64,000 nt of DNA from Mastigias papua (Eukaryota > Cnidaria > Scyphozoa > Rhizostomeae > Mastigiidae): assembly GCA_964019165.1 (NCBI GenBank), contig OZ025267.1, positions 10,466,389 through 10,530,388 on the forward strand, given 5' to 3'. Numbering within the stretch: the stretch's first letter is position 1; each line of letters opens with the position of its first letter. Below, piece by piece: positions 43,325 to 58,544 of this stretch. The position numbers were made by a program, and so were the translations under genes. Under the pieces are notes generated by a model. That model searched no databases, was not told the origin of the DNA, and saw only the letters and a program-made list of their open reading frames with translations.

Positions 43325-44040
43325 AACTTTTGTTTACTTTAACGGTCCAAGAGGCAGCTTTTCATTGTTTATTTGAAAAGGTGAGTAGATTCCATATTTT
43401 TTATATCGTTTGGGATATCGTTCCAGACCTTTACACCAACGTATGAAAAACTCTTTATTGGGATTTCCAAACGTGGTTTGGGTATTTGCAGAACGTTTAT
43501 TCAGCGAGTTTCGCATTTTGAGATGTTAGTTCTTCTCGTGAACTTACCCTTAAGATTGTTTGGGAACGTTTCCTTAAGAATTTTGTGTACCATTATGGAG
43601 CTGTCATATGTAATACTCTTCTCAACTTTTAGTCGTGTGGAAGGTATGCGACCCTTAATAGGAGCAGACTCAATAAAGTAAAATGCCCTACTCTGTATCT
43701 TCTGCAGAGCTTTTTTTCGGGCAAATGGCCCCATATCAAGTTTCCATATCTCAAGTGGCTTTCCACCAATGCTTGGTATACAAGAAACAATTGTGATTGT
43801 GGCAGTATTACTCTGAGTTTTCTGATCGAGTTGAGCCCTCCTGTCAGTTTTTCCTTAGCTGCCCTATATGGTGGGTTCCAGGAGAGACTCTCATCTATTG
43901 TTAGACCTAGATATTTTGTCTTCCCTACCCTTTTGATTTCAGCCTTGTTAATTTAGATATCGCTAATTTCAGAGATTTTACTTAATTGTTTGTTATCACC
44001 AATAAACATGTATTCGCCATTTGCTATCTTAAAATTTAGT
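43325..44040 (-). mobile_element. L2/CR1-like LINE fragment, minus strand
   Basis: Minus-strand translation gives KRVGKTKYLGLTIDESLSW, LTGGLNSIRKLRVILPQ, a VYQALVESHLRYG block, then AFYFIESAPIKGRIPS and a KRSANTQTTFG tail. These are consecutive blocks after the RT palm. The C-terminal part is open at 43334-43734. It is flanked by ATAATTT-like short repeats and may be inserted in the plus-strand LINE on either side. Confidence 0.7.
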
Positions 44041-44044
44041 TTAC

Positions 44045-45660
44045 TTTGTTATCCCTTAAAGTGCAGGATAATTTCTACAAAAATCGACTCCTTAAGTCAC
44101 ACCTAAAGCAAAGCAGCTGATGCGGAAGTGTGACCAACTCAAAATCAGAGCTACAACAGATAGCACTCTATTGCCTAGTTATAAGGTATTACATACTAAA
44201 GCCACTAATGAGCTACGCAAATGTATTCAGCATTACCATCATGCAATCGTTAAAGGAAGCTGTAACGACGCCAAATAGGCGTGGAGGGCAGTTAAAATAG
44301 TATTGACCAAGGACTCTGCATCGTCTCCCATTCCTACCGTCCGTCCAAATGAAATAGCTAAGGCATTTTATGAGCATTTTGCAACTGCAGGCCCAAAAAC
44401 CTGATGATGACCCTTTCAAATATTTTTAAAAGGGAGTGATGAAAATATACCGAAAGTTCAATTCAAGCAGACCGACACTAGCTAAAATCAAAAAGGTTGT
44501 CATGACTTTAAAAAATTCAAAATAGCCTAGACCCGACAAAACTGCAACAAAACTTTTGAAGGATGCAATTGAAGCTATCTCTCAACCAGTGGCAAATGTA
44601 TTCAATGCATCTCTCGCTACAGGGACTCTTCCAGATATATAAAAACTTGCGCGTGTCAGTTCAAATGTTAAATCAGGCCAATTTATAGGCCTACATCAGT
44701 TTTCTCTGTGTTCTCTAGGCTACTGAAGAAGTTGACGCATGACCAGCTCTATGACCTTTATAGAGCAAATGACTCATTCTCAAAAAATCAATTTGCCTTT
44801 CGGACATTACACAGCACGATAAATTGATGCTCAATATCATGGAAACTAAAGATATTGATGACCGCAAAGCAACGTGAACATATGTTTGGACCTGAAGAAA
44901 GCTATTGACGCAATTGACCATGATTTTCTGTTATCGAAGCCATGATTGGGACCCTTACTATTTAATATGCGTGTTGTACAGTAAGCTAATCCACAACAGC
45001 AGGCCAGGAGAAAGAACAAACAATTTCTTTATGTACTTGTGAAGATACTATCCGTTTCTTAAAATGACAATCTGAACAGAACTATCTGTTTGAGCCATGT
45101 GGCTCACACCATAAAATCCTGTTTCCGTTGTAAAAAGCCGGGAGGGGGGCGGGGGTGGGCTATACTCTCATATCATATGGTAGAATCAAATGAGGCTGGG
45201 TCTCAGACACAAAGCTAGATACTCTACAGAAATTACGTTCTAGGGCCAGAAGTGATCGAAAACGGAAAACAATAGAAGGGTGAGTCTGTGACTGGTTACC
45301 TGTCATAAACTGATAAAATTTGACAAATAAGTCAAAACTCATTAAAATTCTACATGGTAAATGCCCAGACAACTTGCAAGATAAGCTTACCAAGAGATCC
45401 CAAAGCTCAAGCTATTCAACTAGAAATAGCCTGAATTTGCATCTACCCTAGCCTCGATTGGAATTTACAAAGACGAGTTCCTGGTTTACGAGAGCTTTGC
45501 CGTGGAACGAGATCCAGCAACAAGACAAAGACTACCCCCCTCTAAATCGCTTCAAAAAGGAAGTAAAAATTGGAGGAAAGAGTTAAACAGACATCTAAAA
45601 TTTACAGAACCACACCACACAACAAAGCCTGCTTTCCCTTGCAAAATTTGTATAGCACAA
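44045..45660 (+). pseudogene. Degenerate CR1/L2-like LINE reverse transcriptase
   Basis: Plus-strand translation with many stops contains NELRKCIQHYHHAIVKG, NEIAKAFYEHFATAG, PRPDKTATKLLKDAI and LATGTLPDI, the order found at the start of a LINE RT. Further on, WFTRALPWNEIQ followed by a lysine-rich tail resembles the C-terminal WNxLP segment. It is heavily mutated and old. Confidence 0.6.
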
Positions 45661-46985
45661 AGCAACCGTCAGCTGTGACAGAAAATAACTTCATAATTCA
45701 ACAATAATTTAAGAAAAGACGCCTAGACAAAAGAAACGATGAAAATGTCTGTTGAAAATGATACAAATGCTAACAAATTGATGTTACAAATTGGTGATAT
45801 TTTACTTGTTGAACAAATGAAACAGAATAAACTCTCTTCTAGACTTGAATAAAAGCCACTACGTTCTTTCATGAAGGAAAATAAAGGTGATCACAATGTA
45901 CACAAAATCACATGAAACATTTTGCACTTGAGGAAAATCAGATAAAGTTCATTTCGGGCAACTTAGATGAACTTAATCTCTTTCAGTGGGTGATTATTTA
46001 TGCCACTTGCCAGATCAGCAAGAACTCATGGAATAGTTGCATCCAATACAAATATATTTAGTTCCATTTCATTATGAGATCTGAAGATTTATTTAAGTAA
46101 GACAGTGATGTAATGTTCATAGGGCCAATTTTGGAATAGATTTGTATGTACGCGCAAGGTCTGATTTACAGATGATCACGCAAATTTCAATTTTCTGTTA
46201 TGTTGCATTCTACAACGAAAAAATCCAGTACTATATTTCGCCTATGCTCAGGTAGAAGGTATGACAAAATATAGCATTGAGAAGGTAAGAATATGAGGAG
46301 ATCTGCCAAGATTTAGACAGTTCAAGGGAAGTGTAAGCAATAATATACTATTTGGTACCCTTCATCATGGAGTAAATCTTCAGAAAGTAAATTTTGCGAG
46401 AAGCCAGGGCTTAAACTTAACAAAATATGGCAAATATGAAATCAGTTGATCTAGAGGAAAGACAGATTACATTGGTCTACAAAAAAATTATTTTCTTCTG
46501 CTAGGTTGTATTTTAGGCGATTTTTATCAGTTTAAGTAAGTTACTTCTGAAAGCAGTAACGGTTTTCCCTCAACACATCAAAATTGTCTGTTCTTTCAGG
46601 CTCCAGATCACACCGGCTTAACAAAATTTTAAATTTAGTGCAGTTACTGAAATCCTGTGAAAAATCTATGTCCATTGAATTTTATTATAGTTGACCAGAA
46701 AACTTCCTATGAGTAAACTAAATCATTAAAATAATATCCTATGCTCGTTATGCCCTATTTTGGAGAATTAGCTACTATATAAGTTAAGAGTTCAAGGTGA
46801 TTCAAACAGATCGTATTTCTGAGAGTGAATGCGGTTGGATTGAATTCTAATGAGAAACAGGGAAGAAGAAATGCCGATGCTGCATTATGAGGTATTGCTA
46901 AACATCATTTTGATAAGCGTATACGAATAACCAAAGGAAAATATTTCAACACAACTACGTTTCATTAACACGACTACACCACTGC
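45661..46985. other. Intergenic, nothing recognised
   Basis: AT-rich sequence without coding, RNA or repeat signals that I can support. Confidence 0.4.
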
Positions 46986-46989
46986 ATGA

Positions 46990-48385
46990 CTGACAATGGC
47001 TGCTTCTTTCTGGGCCAGTAAAGGTTTTTGCACTTTCATTCCACTGTGACAAGCATACTTAAAAGCACCGATGATTGGTACAATGGGTTAAACCTCAGAA
47101 AATTAGTAGGGTTAGTGTATATTGATTTGAAAAAGGCATTTAATACTGTTGCCCATGCCATCCTTTGCAAAAAGCTAGAGTACCACTAAACCCAAGGAAG
47201 GGAATTAGCATAGTTTAAATCATACCTTTCCAACCGCAAGAAATTTTCTAGGGTTAATGGTGTTGAGTCATCAATCGAGGAGATCAAGACTTGTGTATCT
47301 CAAGGCTCATACTATGGACCTCTCCTATTTTTAATATCGAATAAAGATCTCCAAAGGACTAGCAATAATTCAAAGGTGCCCATATTTTCTGATGGCACGA
47401 GCCTGTTTCATCAATTCAACAATATCTTTCAGATAAATGAGGCCATCAAAGAAGATTTTAATCATGCTGCAAAATGTCTCAATGGTAACAAACTTTCATT
47501 CAATGTCATGTAAACTCATTCTATTCTTATTTCCACAAGACCGAAGCATAAATCTCTAGAAAGCAATAATGAGTCTACGAAGTTTAAGATAGGAGAACGA
47601 GCCTGAGGTTGCTCAAAAAGAAAATATCTTGGTGAACAGATTGACAATACCTTGAACTGGAAGGAACACATTAAGACAGTTCCGTCCAAGGTCTCAAAAA
47701 CAGTTGGTTTTCTGAAGCATGCAAAGTACTTTTTACCAGAAGAAACTCTTAAGACCTTGTACACTGGGATTGTCGAGTGACACTTCCGCTACCGTTGTTC
47801 AGTTTGGGAATGCTGTAGTATGACTGAAATCAACCAGTTACAAAAATTAAAAAATTGTGCTGCCAGCATTGTAACTGGCAACAGTTTGGAATTCCCGGGT
47901 ATGCCTCTTACTAAAAGACTTAGCAGGAAGACCATGGATGAACTAATTACTAGTGAGTCTAATATCATGGTTTTCAAGTCTCTCTATGAGTTGGTCCCAA
48001 AATATATGTGCAACCTTTTCCCAAGAACATCCTAGCTAACCTCTTGAAACCTAAGGAACACAGCAAATGACTAAAGGATACCAAAGAGAAACTCAAAAAT
48101 GAACAAAAATGTTTCTCATTTAGATACGCTAAGGCCTGGAATGATCTCTCTCTATATAGGGGATGCTATCTTGAAAAACTGCTTTTCTTCCTTTTTGAAA
48201 TTTATTTTACTGTAAATATCTATTTTAGTTTCTGGGAGTTTTTTTTAATACTTTTAAGCTTAATTGGACCAGTTTAGCTTAGTCTATAGAAAGTACATTT
48301 TAATCTTGCAAATTCTAGAATGGAGGGTCCCTTGAAAATTAGCACTGCTGAAGGGCTACCCTCCTAAAAGTACTAGAAATGAAAT
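46990..48385 (+). pseudogene. Degenerate CR1/L2-like LINE (RT to 3' end)
   Basis: Blocks in order: LVGLVYIDLKKAFNTVAHAIL, SRVNGVESS, CVSQGS, IFSDGTSLF (the YADD box, here SDG), GNKLSFN, KRKYLGEQIDNTLNWKEHI, LKTLYTGIVE and INQLQKLKNCAASIVTG. The element closes with a GAAATGAAATGAA tail near 48379, like the intronic LINE at 2983, so both belong to one family or close relatives. Stops and the mutated active site show it is dead. Confidence 0.75.
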
Positions 48386-51300
48386 GAACACAAAGAACTG
48401 TACAATAGTATGAATGGAAACATATTATTGGGTCAAGTTGCTGAAGAAATTATGGGGCAGAGTGTACTCTTACAGTTCTTTCTGGTAAATTGGATTAAAT
48501 TTGTCATGCAGAATTGTGAATCATCAGACCAGCTAGTTGAGTCTCGCTGGATCATATGAATTTCTGAACTCGACTGAGCTCTGATTTCTCCTTGTCTAGA
48601 CTCAAAAGCTGCTGTTGCTGGACGTGCAGGCAATGTGAGGTACCAACGGTTTATCTTCGTCTCTAAGTTTAATTATACCGTAAGTATAGTAGTCTCATGA
48701 AATCCGTCTACTGTATTTATGATCTCTATGAAGATCAACTTGCTACAGGTGTATTAGACAGAATCCATAATTTTGCATTTTATTGAAATTTTCACACTAC
48801 TTCAAAGCACACGACTAAACAGTTGTAACTTGGATCACATCGTCACACGCAGAAAATGAATATCTAGCATCACTCCGACAGTACATGGGAACAAATTTTG
48901 TCTCACAGAGAGATAATTATCTTAGTCATTGTCATGGTTCACAATAGGACCACACTGGTAGTCATTCGTATTGTCAGGCTCAGAATTTGAAAAAAATTAT
49001 GAAACCATCTCAAGAAAATTAGGCATGAAACGTTTTTTACAATTTACTGACCTCAAAATACTCTTAAATGTCTTTTTATGGATGTCTGCGTTGTAATTAT
49101 GTGACTTTGCACTGATTAAATCTGAAGTAAAATGACAAAAGGGATATGACTTTGAAATCAGCACCCCAAAATTAGCTATTTTGAAAAAGGTTTTTTGCCA
49201 CTTCAGAAAACTCTGCTGACCATTGTTCACTATGACAAAATGAAAAGCCATAAGTTTTTAGAGGTATCATCGTAGTATTTGTGTTTACTAAGGAGCACCG
49301 TTATAAAAGAGGAAAAAGACAGATAGTGCTAGACAGCCAAGACTGTTGATCAGAGTTATGTTATGATAACCAAAAGTTGATGCAGAACACAAATAAAATA
49401 GGTCGAATGATAAAGTATGTATTTGAAAGGAAAGCTCCATGCCATGGAGGCACATTATGTACAAGGTGAGTAAAACGATTAGTAATTTCTAGTTACTCTT
49501 AGGAAATATCAGAAAAAGTACAGCATGTTCTTGTGCAATTGCAATTTCCTGCAGAATATTCTGTTACGCAGGCTGATACCAAAGTCAAATTGGAAGTAGT
49601 TGTACACCCAGTGCTAAGATATACGTCAAAATCAGACACTTGCTGAGATTGTCCTCTCGGTCCACCAGTCTGTGTGATATCAAATAATAGAGGATGATAA
49701 TACTTTCTCTATCCATGCTAAAATGAATACAGTGTTGCCATATCGAATGGGAAAGTATAAAACAAGACGGTGTCGACGAGTGAATCTACAACGAACTACA
49801 TCATTCATGTGTATGAAGTAACCTCATACCAAATATAAACAATTTGGTAAAGTATAAAGCGATCTGAACAAACAGTAACACAGAATATATTGCTTAAAGT
49901 AAATGTATCAATTGTTTTTGAATACCTATGTTGCACTTGATTGAAAGGAGGGACAAAGCAAGAGATGCACATAAAAGTTAAAGGCCGTATGATGTGGGAA
50001 CATTTCAGTTGCCTTTGCAAACAAAATATGAGCAATGCGGCTATATTCTTGGTTATATTTTCAGGTAGAATGAAATAGAAAAAAATTATTTTCATGGAAA
50101 TTCCATGTCCGATCAGGAAATCATTGTTTCTCAGATGTTTTCAAAACTCTACAAGCTTCCGGTATGTTCTAGAAATGAAAAAATTTGCACAACTTTCCCC
50201 AATCCAAAATTATTTGTAAATCAGCTCAATTCATGCGCAAAAAATATGAAATAAGATTAAAAAGGAACATTTGCAATAACCATCTGAGTAAACGGACTTC
50301 TCAATTATTAACTGATCCAAATTGTGACACTGTACGGCGTTGAAGATCTTGCAATACATTGGGATCTAGGTGGTATAGAGCTCACCCAGGATTCTTCCAT
50401 CTAAGCAATACATCTGTGCAGCTTTTAAATGAAAAATCTATGTTCTGACTATTTATGAAAGAAATTTTAGCTCGAAATAGTACACTGTGGACTGGAATAG
50501 CGAATATGAAAGAAATTATTTCATAAATCCGATACAAGAGTATATATGATTGAACACATAGGTATCTTTGAAGTAGAAACCTGAAAGGCAGGGTAGTAGG
50601 CGAGTGCAAACTCAAAGCTGATGCAACAATACAATCTGGCAATGAACAATCCAACCATGATTTAATAAGAAAACTATATCCATTGCATTTGTAAAAGAGC
50701 AAGTATTCAACAATCCTAGAAAACATGACATAGTTCAAAGTTTATGGCAATAGTTCCTTGGGAAAGGCAGGATGTAATGGTAACTATGATTAAACCCGTC
50801 TAAAAATCTAACTCAAATGGAGTTGCAAACGATACCATCATCTGGAAACATACAGTACTTCTTGTGCATGTGAACGAGCTTCTGAGCTTTTCAAGAAAAA
50901 TACTTGCGTCAGAGTGGTGTATACACACTGTCGGCACTATCTAAAATGGGTTGATTCTCAATCCAGACCCAAGAGGTGAAAATGCATTTACTCTAGCCCA
51001 CATCAGTGCTTCGTTAAATGGCAGGGCAGAAAATCCATCTTCCAAATAAAATACGTGACCCTTTAAAAAAGATAATGGGAAAATTAGAAAAAACTAAAAT
51101 CTTGATACCGAGCAACTAAACGTCATTGTGTCAAAAACGTAATTAGGAAATGTATGTCTTTGTCCTAATGATGTTGAATATCATAAATGATACTACTTAT
51201 ACTTAAATGAAAAAGTATCAAAAAAGCTTTAGAAAGAAAACAACACATGATCTTCAAAGTACTCAACTGCATACCCTGTCGAGACACAAAGCAATTCAGT

Positions 51301-53741
51301 CAAAAACCTTAATCAAAAGAGAAAATAAGTTACATATGCTAAAGGATCAATTAACTATTCTGTCTCATTTTGAAGGAAGCGAATTCCGTTTGATAGTACA
51401 TTAACTACTTGCATCATGTTGATAGATATTTGAAACTCAATACCTTAATTTTTCTTTTCGTGAACATCGACAAGTGAGCCATAAGTGAGTGACTCGGAAA
51501 ATGAGATCCAGCTACCATGTATTCGCCGCAGTCATATTCGTTGGCTTGCTTCCCTATAAAAAGAAAATATCAAAAGATAAACGAACATCCTAGGAACTGA
51601 TAATTAAAACCCAGCAACTTGAGAAAATGGGGAGTAACTGTAAAGAGCTTATTTCCCCAAGATGAACATAAAACATTACTGGTTAATACCAAGCGAAATA
51701 CGATATTACATGCATAATATTGAGTTTCTAGCATAATTCAAAATAGTCTTTTATACCATATTTCAAAAATCTCACAATAAAGCATATAATCCTCCTTTGT
51801 GATATACTATATTACATTAGTTGTTGCTTCATCACATAATATCAAACCATGAGAAAAAAAGAACGATGGTCTTATCTTGTATTGGAAGCCCCTTGAAAAA
51901 GGGTACACGAAATGCTTTCTACAGAGAATGCATCTTGAAATAGTAGTTTTTAGATTTGAAACAAAGAAATCGTACCGAAAGTTTTTGGGATTCGCTACTT
52001 TCACGTGGAACAAAGACTGTAAGTAGGTCTACTGACAAAAATACAACAAAAAGTTTCAAAATTATCCGAGAAAAAGGACACTTTCCTTGAGGAAAATGGC
52101 AGCTATCTAGACTCCCAAGACCCATCCCATGGTTGCTCGCCTGACAAGCGGTCAACAAAATAATACTTCCTGTACGTTTTTCCCCTGCTTGAGCCCAAAA
52201 CTGGCCTCCTTTATTTCAAATACGTGTATTCAATTACATTTAACCGCTTTGCATTTAGATTTAAGCTTTCTTTCAAATAGTGCAGGAAAGAATAATTAGT
52301 ATTGCTCTTTGCTTCTGGCTTGATACAAGAATAGAGACACCTGATGTCTTTTCTATGCCAATTCCAAATGCAATTAATCGTGCTCTAAATATACTAGCAA
52401 TGCTAAATATACTGTAATCAAAGAAATGAAAATGATCCTAAATACAAGGATAAGGTAGTGAAATAGTATGTTACAGAAACCATAATAAGGATAGTTTCAC
52501 ATAGATCTTAGCAGCTTTGGCGAATCATCTCACATATATCTAATGAAAAAGGGGCAAAAGAAACTTCCGTAAACTACAAAATAAAATCTGGGTTCTATCA
52601 AAAATTCAGAAGTCGCATAAACAGCCAACAGGGCCGCCGTGAAGCTGATGCCTTTGAGGAGTGTAAAATAAATATTATCCGACAAAATGATAGTGGCATC
52701 CTAGAAAGGGGTGTGGTGTCTGATAACACACCCAAGGCAGCTCAATATGTTTGTGGTATTGCCGAAGACAGCATGCAAGATAGCTATTGGTGATACTTGT
52801 GAAAGTGGCAATGTGTGCAAACGAACCGCATTATTGGGAGAAATATCATAACATTTGCTGATAAAGAGCACACCTTGCTAGTGTAGGCTAGAAAAATTTC
52901 TCTGAAACACAGAGCATGAACAAACTGTTGTGCAGCCTGATCAGCTTCCATTTCTCAAAATATGAGACGTCAGCATAAATTTTCAAGTGAACATACCAAA
53001 ATAGGTAATCAATCGATGCTGTGAATAATCCTGATAACTAAAGGAAGCCGCACATGAAAAAGAACCCTTGTTTAAAAAAGTCGCAGCATTATTGATCGTG
53101 TGTAGACTGCAAAACGGTGGGATGGCCTGAAAACAAGACCTAGCTCCATAAGGTATGGAGTCCTGGCGCTAAACCCCATGAGACAACGTCATATCATCCA
53201 GAAAACACTTTTGTGAATAGTCGATTGGTACTGCAAAACTACATTATTGCACGAATGAGCGGGAATACCTTTGCTAAAGCAATTGTAGAAATGTTGAACA
53301 AAAGATGAATCATCATGCAGAAATAGCAAAGTAGGGACAACTGCTAAAGGTGGAGAGATGAAGTTAAGATTTTATGGCCAAATTTTCCTTCACTACGAAA
53401 GGCAGTGAAGTAGACAAGCCAACTGCAGATGATCGTAGGGCATTAAAAAAGAATTGAAGAACATATCACAGGGCAACGTATGGGAACCAAAAGCAGCAAG
53501 TGTTCTGTAAACATTCCTAACTGGGACGTTCTTAAGGTATGGGTCGTCATCTTGACAACATGGCTCGCAGAGCTCTTTCATCGAGAATGGCTTTTGTAAC
53601 ATCCTACTTATAGAAAAACCTACAAAGAAAGGAACCTTTCATGGGAATTTTATGAAAGATTCTCAACTGAGAGTAACATTCTAATCAGAAAACTCATATT
53701 GTTGATAAGATGTGAAGGGACTGTTCATGGGGTTTATGCGC
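48386..53741. other. Long stretch with no recognised feature
   Basis: About 5.3 kb of AT-rich DNA. The open frames (for example 49805-50095 and 50382-50738 minus, 53393-53602 minus) are short, lack domain signatures and do not join into plausible exons. No tRNA, clear repeat or TIR was noticed. Confidence 0.4.
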
Positions 53742-54823
53742 CCTGTTTACACTACACAAACCAATCTGGGTTCGCCTCATAATAAAACTAGCCCATGTTA
53801 GTTATTCTGTGATGAGAATGCGAACTAACGTAGGTACGTCCCAGACTAGGTCAACCCATTTGGGTTGCCCTAGCTCGAACCGAGGTTAGTTTTATAAATT
53901 CAAATCTGCAGGGAATCTGGGTTGAGTTTTCCTCTACGCATGCTCAGTAACGGAAATGCTATGTAAATCTAAAAAGACGAATAGATACATTCTTAACTAA
54001 GCATGATGCAAGCAACTGTAGTGAGCGTAAACATTGCACACTTCGACCATTTCACAATCAATGACGATTTTCTTTCTTCCATTCATTCACAATCTTGAAT
54101 CACATCACCATACGCCACTTCTGTCATCACACACTAGGTCATTCCTATTCTGTTATTCTCTAAGCAATCACCGCCACACGATTCCAGTCAACAAACTGCT
54201 AGCAAACAACCTAACCCTTCCTTTACGTAAGACTTGTTTATGTTGGGTTGTTCTCAGTTTATGTATATATCATTGTTATTTGTAATGTAAAGTTAGTCAG
54301 AGTAGAGTCAGAGCACCGTCAACCACATCATCTCCTCTCTCTGCTTCCGTGTTCCTAACCCCGCAGTCAAATAATTATACACGCCAACAACAAATCAACG
54401 AAGGATGTCACAGAACGAATAGGGAGCATCAGAACTCTCGCTCCCATACAACCATTGGTACATGTGCTACTTGTTAATAAAATGCAGTTTTCGCAACTAT
54501 CAGGATCCAGGGTGCTTCATATTGGCTATGATTCTTCTTTATATCAAAAAGTGAGTTACTAAAGTCGTTAACCTCCACATAAGCATCAACCTGCTTGAAT
54601 GAATACTCAAAATTCAATTATCAGCAAAGTTTTCCGCCATGTTGTTCCTACCTCAGCTTTAGTTTTGTGATCTGTGCTTGCATTGATGTCAAACTAACAC
54701 AAGTTTACCCCAGATTGTGCCTACACTACAAAATCTCACTGCACTATTGTAAACGTGGCTTCAGCCAACCTGGGTTACCTTTACCTGGATCGAGACCAGG
54801 TTATTTTGTGTAGTGTAAACAGG
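53742..54823. mobile_element. TIR-bounded non-autonomous DNA element
   Basis: CCTGTTTACACTACACAAA at 53742-53760 appears inverted at 54805-54823 (TTTTGTGTAGTGTAAACAGG). Subterminal CTGGGTT words occur near both ends. No transposase. It contains copy 2 of the LTR-like repeat (54017-54430), which probably inserted into it. Target duplication not resolved; superfamily unknown. Confidence 0.7.
54017..54430. repeat. Dispersed LTR-like repeat, copy 2
   Basis: Homologous throughout to 933-1330 with the same start (TGTAGTGA) and the same end region (GGATGTCACAGAACGAATA). Similarity stops sharply on both sides, marking it as a mobile unit nested in the TIR element. Confidence 0.65.
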
Positions 54824-57015
<2,192 letters not shown>

Positions 57016-57860
57016 CATCTCTCTTTCTCTCTCTTGGCATTTCTTCGCAAGCAAAGATTTAAAAAGGAAGATGTCCACATCGACTGCAGGCCCACTGGTG
57101 GCTGGCTAGTCCAATGTGGGACAGGCAGATCCGGTCGCAACAGAAGTAGTTGAAAGTTTGGTCTTGCAAGGCCGCTGAGGTTTGCCTGTCCTTCCTTCTG
57201 CGGCGTGTCTCTTTCAGGTCAGCCCTACGTGAGTCCATGAAGGAGGTGATGGCCTGGTGTGTAGCGTGGTGCCAGGCCTGGCAGTCAGCAGCAAGTGTCG
57301 ACCACTGGCGGTAGTCAATATCGCAGGTACCAAGGGACTTCTTGAGTTGGTCTTTGTAACGCTTCTTTGGTGCCCCTCTGTCACAGTGGCCAGTGGAGAG
57401 TTCGTCGTACAGCACCATCTTGGGGAAGCGATGGTCTTCCAATCTGGATACGTGCCCTGCCCAGCGTAGCTGTGATTTGAGCAGCATGGCCTCAAAGCTG
57501 GTGGTCTCCGCCCATTCGAGGACTTCGATGTTGGTGACATAGTCATTTCAGTGGATGTTGAGGATGGAGCGGAGACAGTGCTGGTGCAAGCGCACAAGCA
57601 GTCATAGGTGGTGATGGTAGGTTACCCACGCCTCAGAGCCATACAGTAAGGTGGAAATAACTACGGCTCTGTATATGCCGAACTTTGTGCCCTTCTTTAG
57701 GTGGCTGCTGTTCCAGACTCTCTTGTAGAGTCTGCCGAAAGTACTGGTTGCCTTGGCCAGTCTGTTGTCGATTTCCCTGTCGATCTTGGCATCTGATATG
57801 ATGGTACACCCCAGGTAGGTAAACCGGTGATCTGCCTTCAGCTCAGTTTCGCCGATGGTT
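57016..57860 (-). mobile_element. LINE fragment (RT C-terminus with C2H2-like finger) inside a Penelope-like element
   Basis: Minus-strand frames give TELKADHRFTYLGC, RLYKRVWNSSHLK, VISTLLYGSEAW, then LLKSQLRWAGHVSRLEDHRFPK, DRGAPKKRYKDQLKKSLG and a final [21 protein letters not shown] finger. This is a widespread metazoan LINE endonuclease-RT family. The left frame (57059-57487) is open. One frameshift or stop zone lies near 57590-57610. Only the 3' quarter is present (5' truncated), with a 25-bp target duplication showing insertion by target-primed reverse transcription. Confidence 0.88.
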
Positions 57861-58140
57861 ATCTCTTCACTCGTGTTCATGAGCATATATCCTCAGATAA
57901 AAGCACACACAGTTACAAACACCTCCTCTCATCTTCCAGTTATCAACGACTTCACCATTCTTCACCGTTCTTCACCGTTCTTTACCGTTCTTCACCGTTC
58001 TAGATATTGCCTTAAGCAGCTATTAACTCAAAATCAAGGAAGCTCTGCATATTAGCTGGCTCATACCAGAACGTAACTCACAAAAAACCCATACCTCCTT
58101 AACACAAATTTTTTTCTCTGTTCTTATTTTCTTGCTTCAC
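57861..58140 (+). pseudogene. Penelope-like element GIY-YIG domain, 3' part
   Basis: HLFTRVHEHISSDKSTHSYKHL continues the domain interrupted at 57015. Further on, after a (TTCACCGTTC)-type tandem repeat (about 57949-58003), the frame gives QLLTQNQGSSAY/LKIKEALHI-like residues near the end. It is degenerate. The tandem repeat has replaced part of the ILDSA region. Confidence 0.75.
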
Positions 58141-58345
58141 GCAACCTTCTGCCTATTCATTCGCTCTTAATCTAGTTGTCCCACATCCCGAGGCAATTCC
58201 CTTTAATAGAGCTCCCATTCGAAGCACTTCGAAAATTTCATTTCAGCGGAATAGTCTTTGGTGGAAGACTTAAGACTCCTAGGAAGTAGTCACTTGTCTT
58301 TATATCTATTGCACGACATAATATGGATCTTCTGTAACTGAAGAT

Positions 58346-58374
58346 CTGAAGAAGATTGATGGTATAATTGAAAC
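58346..58374 (+). ncRNA. Hammerhead-ribozyme-like core H1
   Basis: CTGAAGA, one unpaired A, a short GATT/AATT helix and GAAAC. The core boxes fit the hammerhead consensus, but stem II is weak. Confidence 0.4.
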
Positions 58375-58515
58375 ATGTTTTATAAACTTAAATCTGTCTT
58401 CGTTATTTTGAACTTATTTCTAGTTTATTATTGTTGAGGAACTTTTGTAAAAAATGCTCACCTTGTCTGAATGAATGTGGATCTTACGTAATATGGATCT
58501 TCTGTAACTGAAGAT

Positions 58516-58544
58516 CTGAAGATGATTCATGGTATAATCGAAAC
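58516..58544 (+). ncRNA. Hammerhead-ribozyme-like core H2
   Basis: Second tandem copy: CTGAAGA, unpaired T, GATT/AATC helix, GAAAC. Spacing to H1 is exactly one repeat period (170). Confidence 0.45.

Noticed and set aside
53393..53602. 69-codon minus-strand frame with four cysteines as a possible exon
   Set aside because: No neighbouring exons, no recognised domain; a chance frame is as likely.
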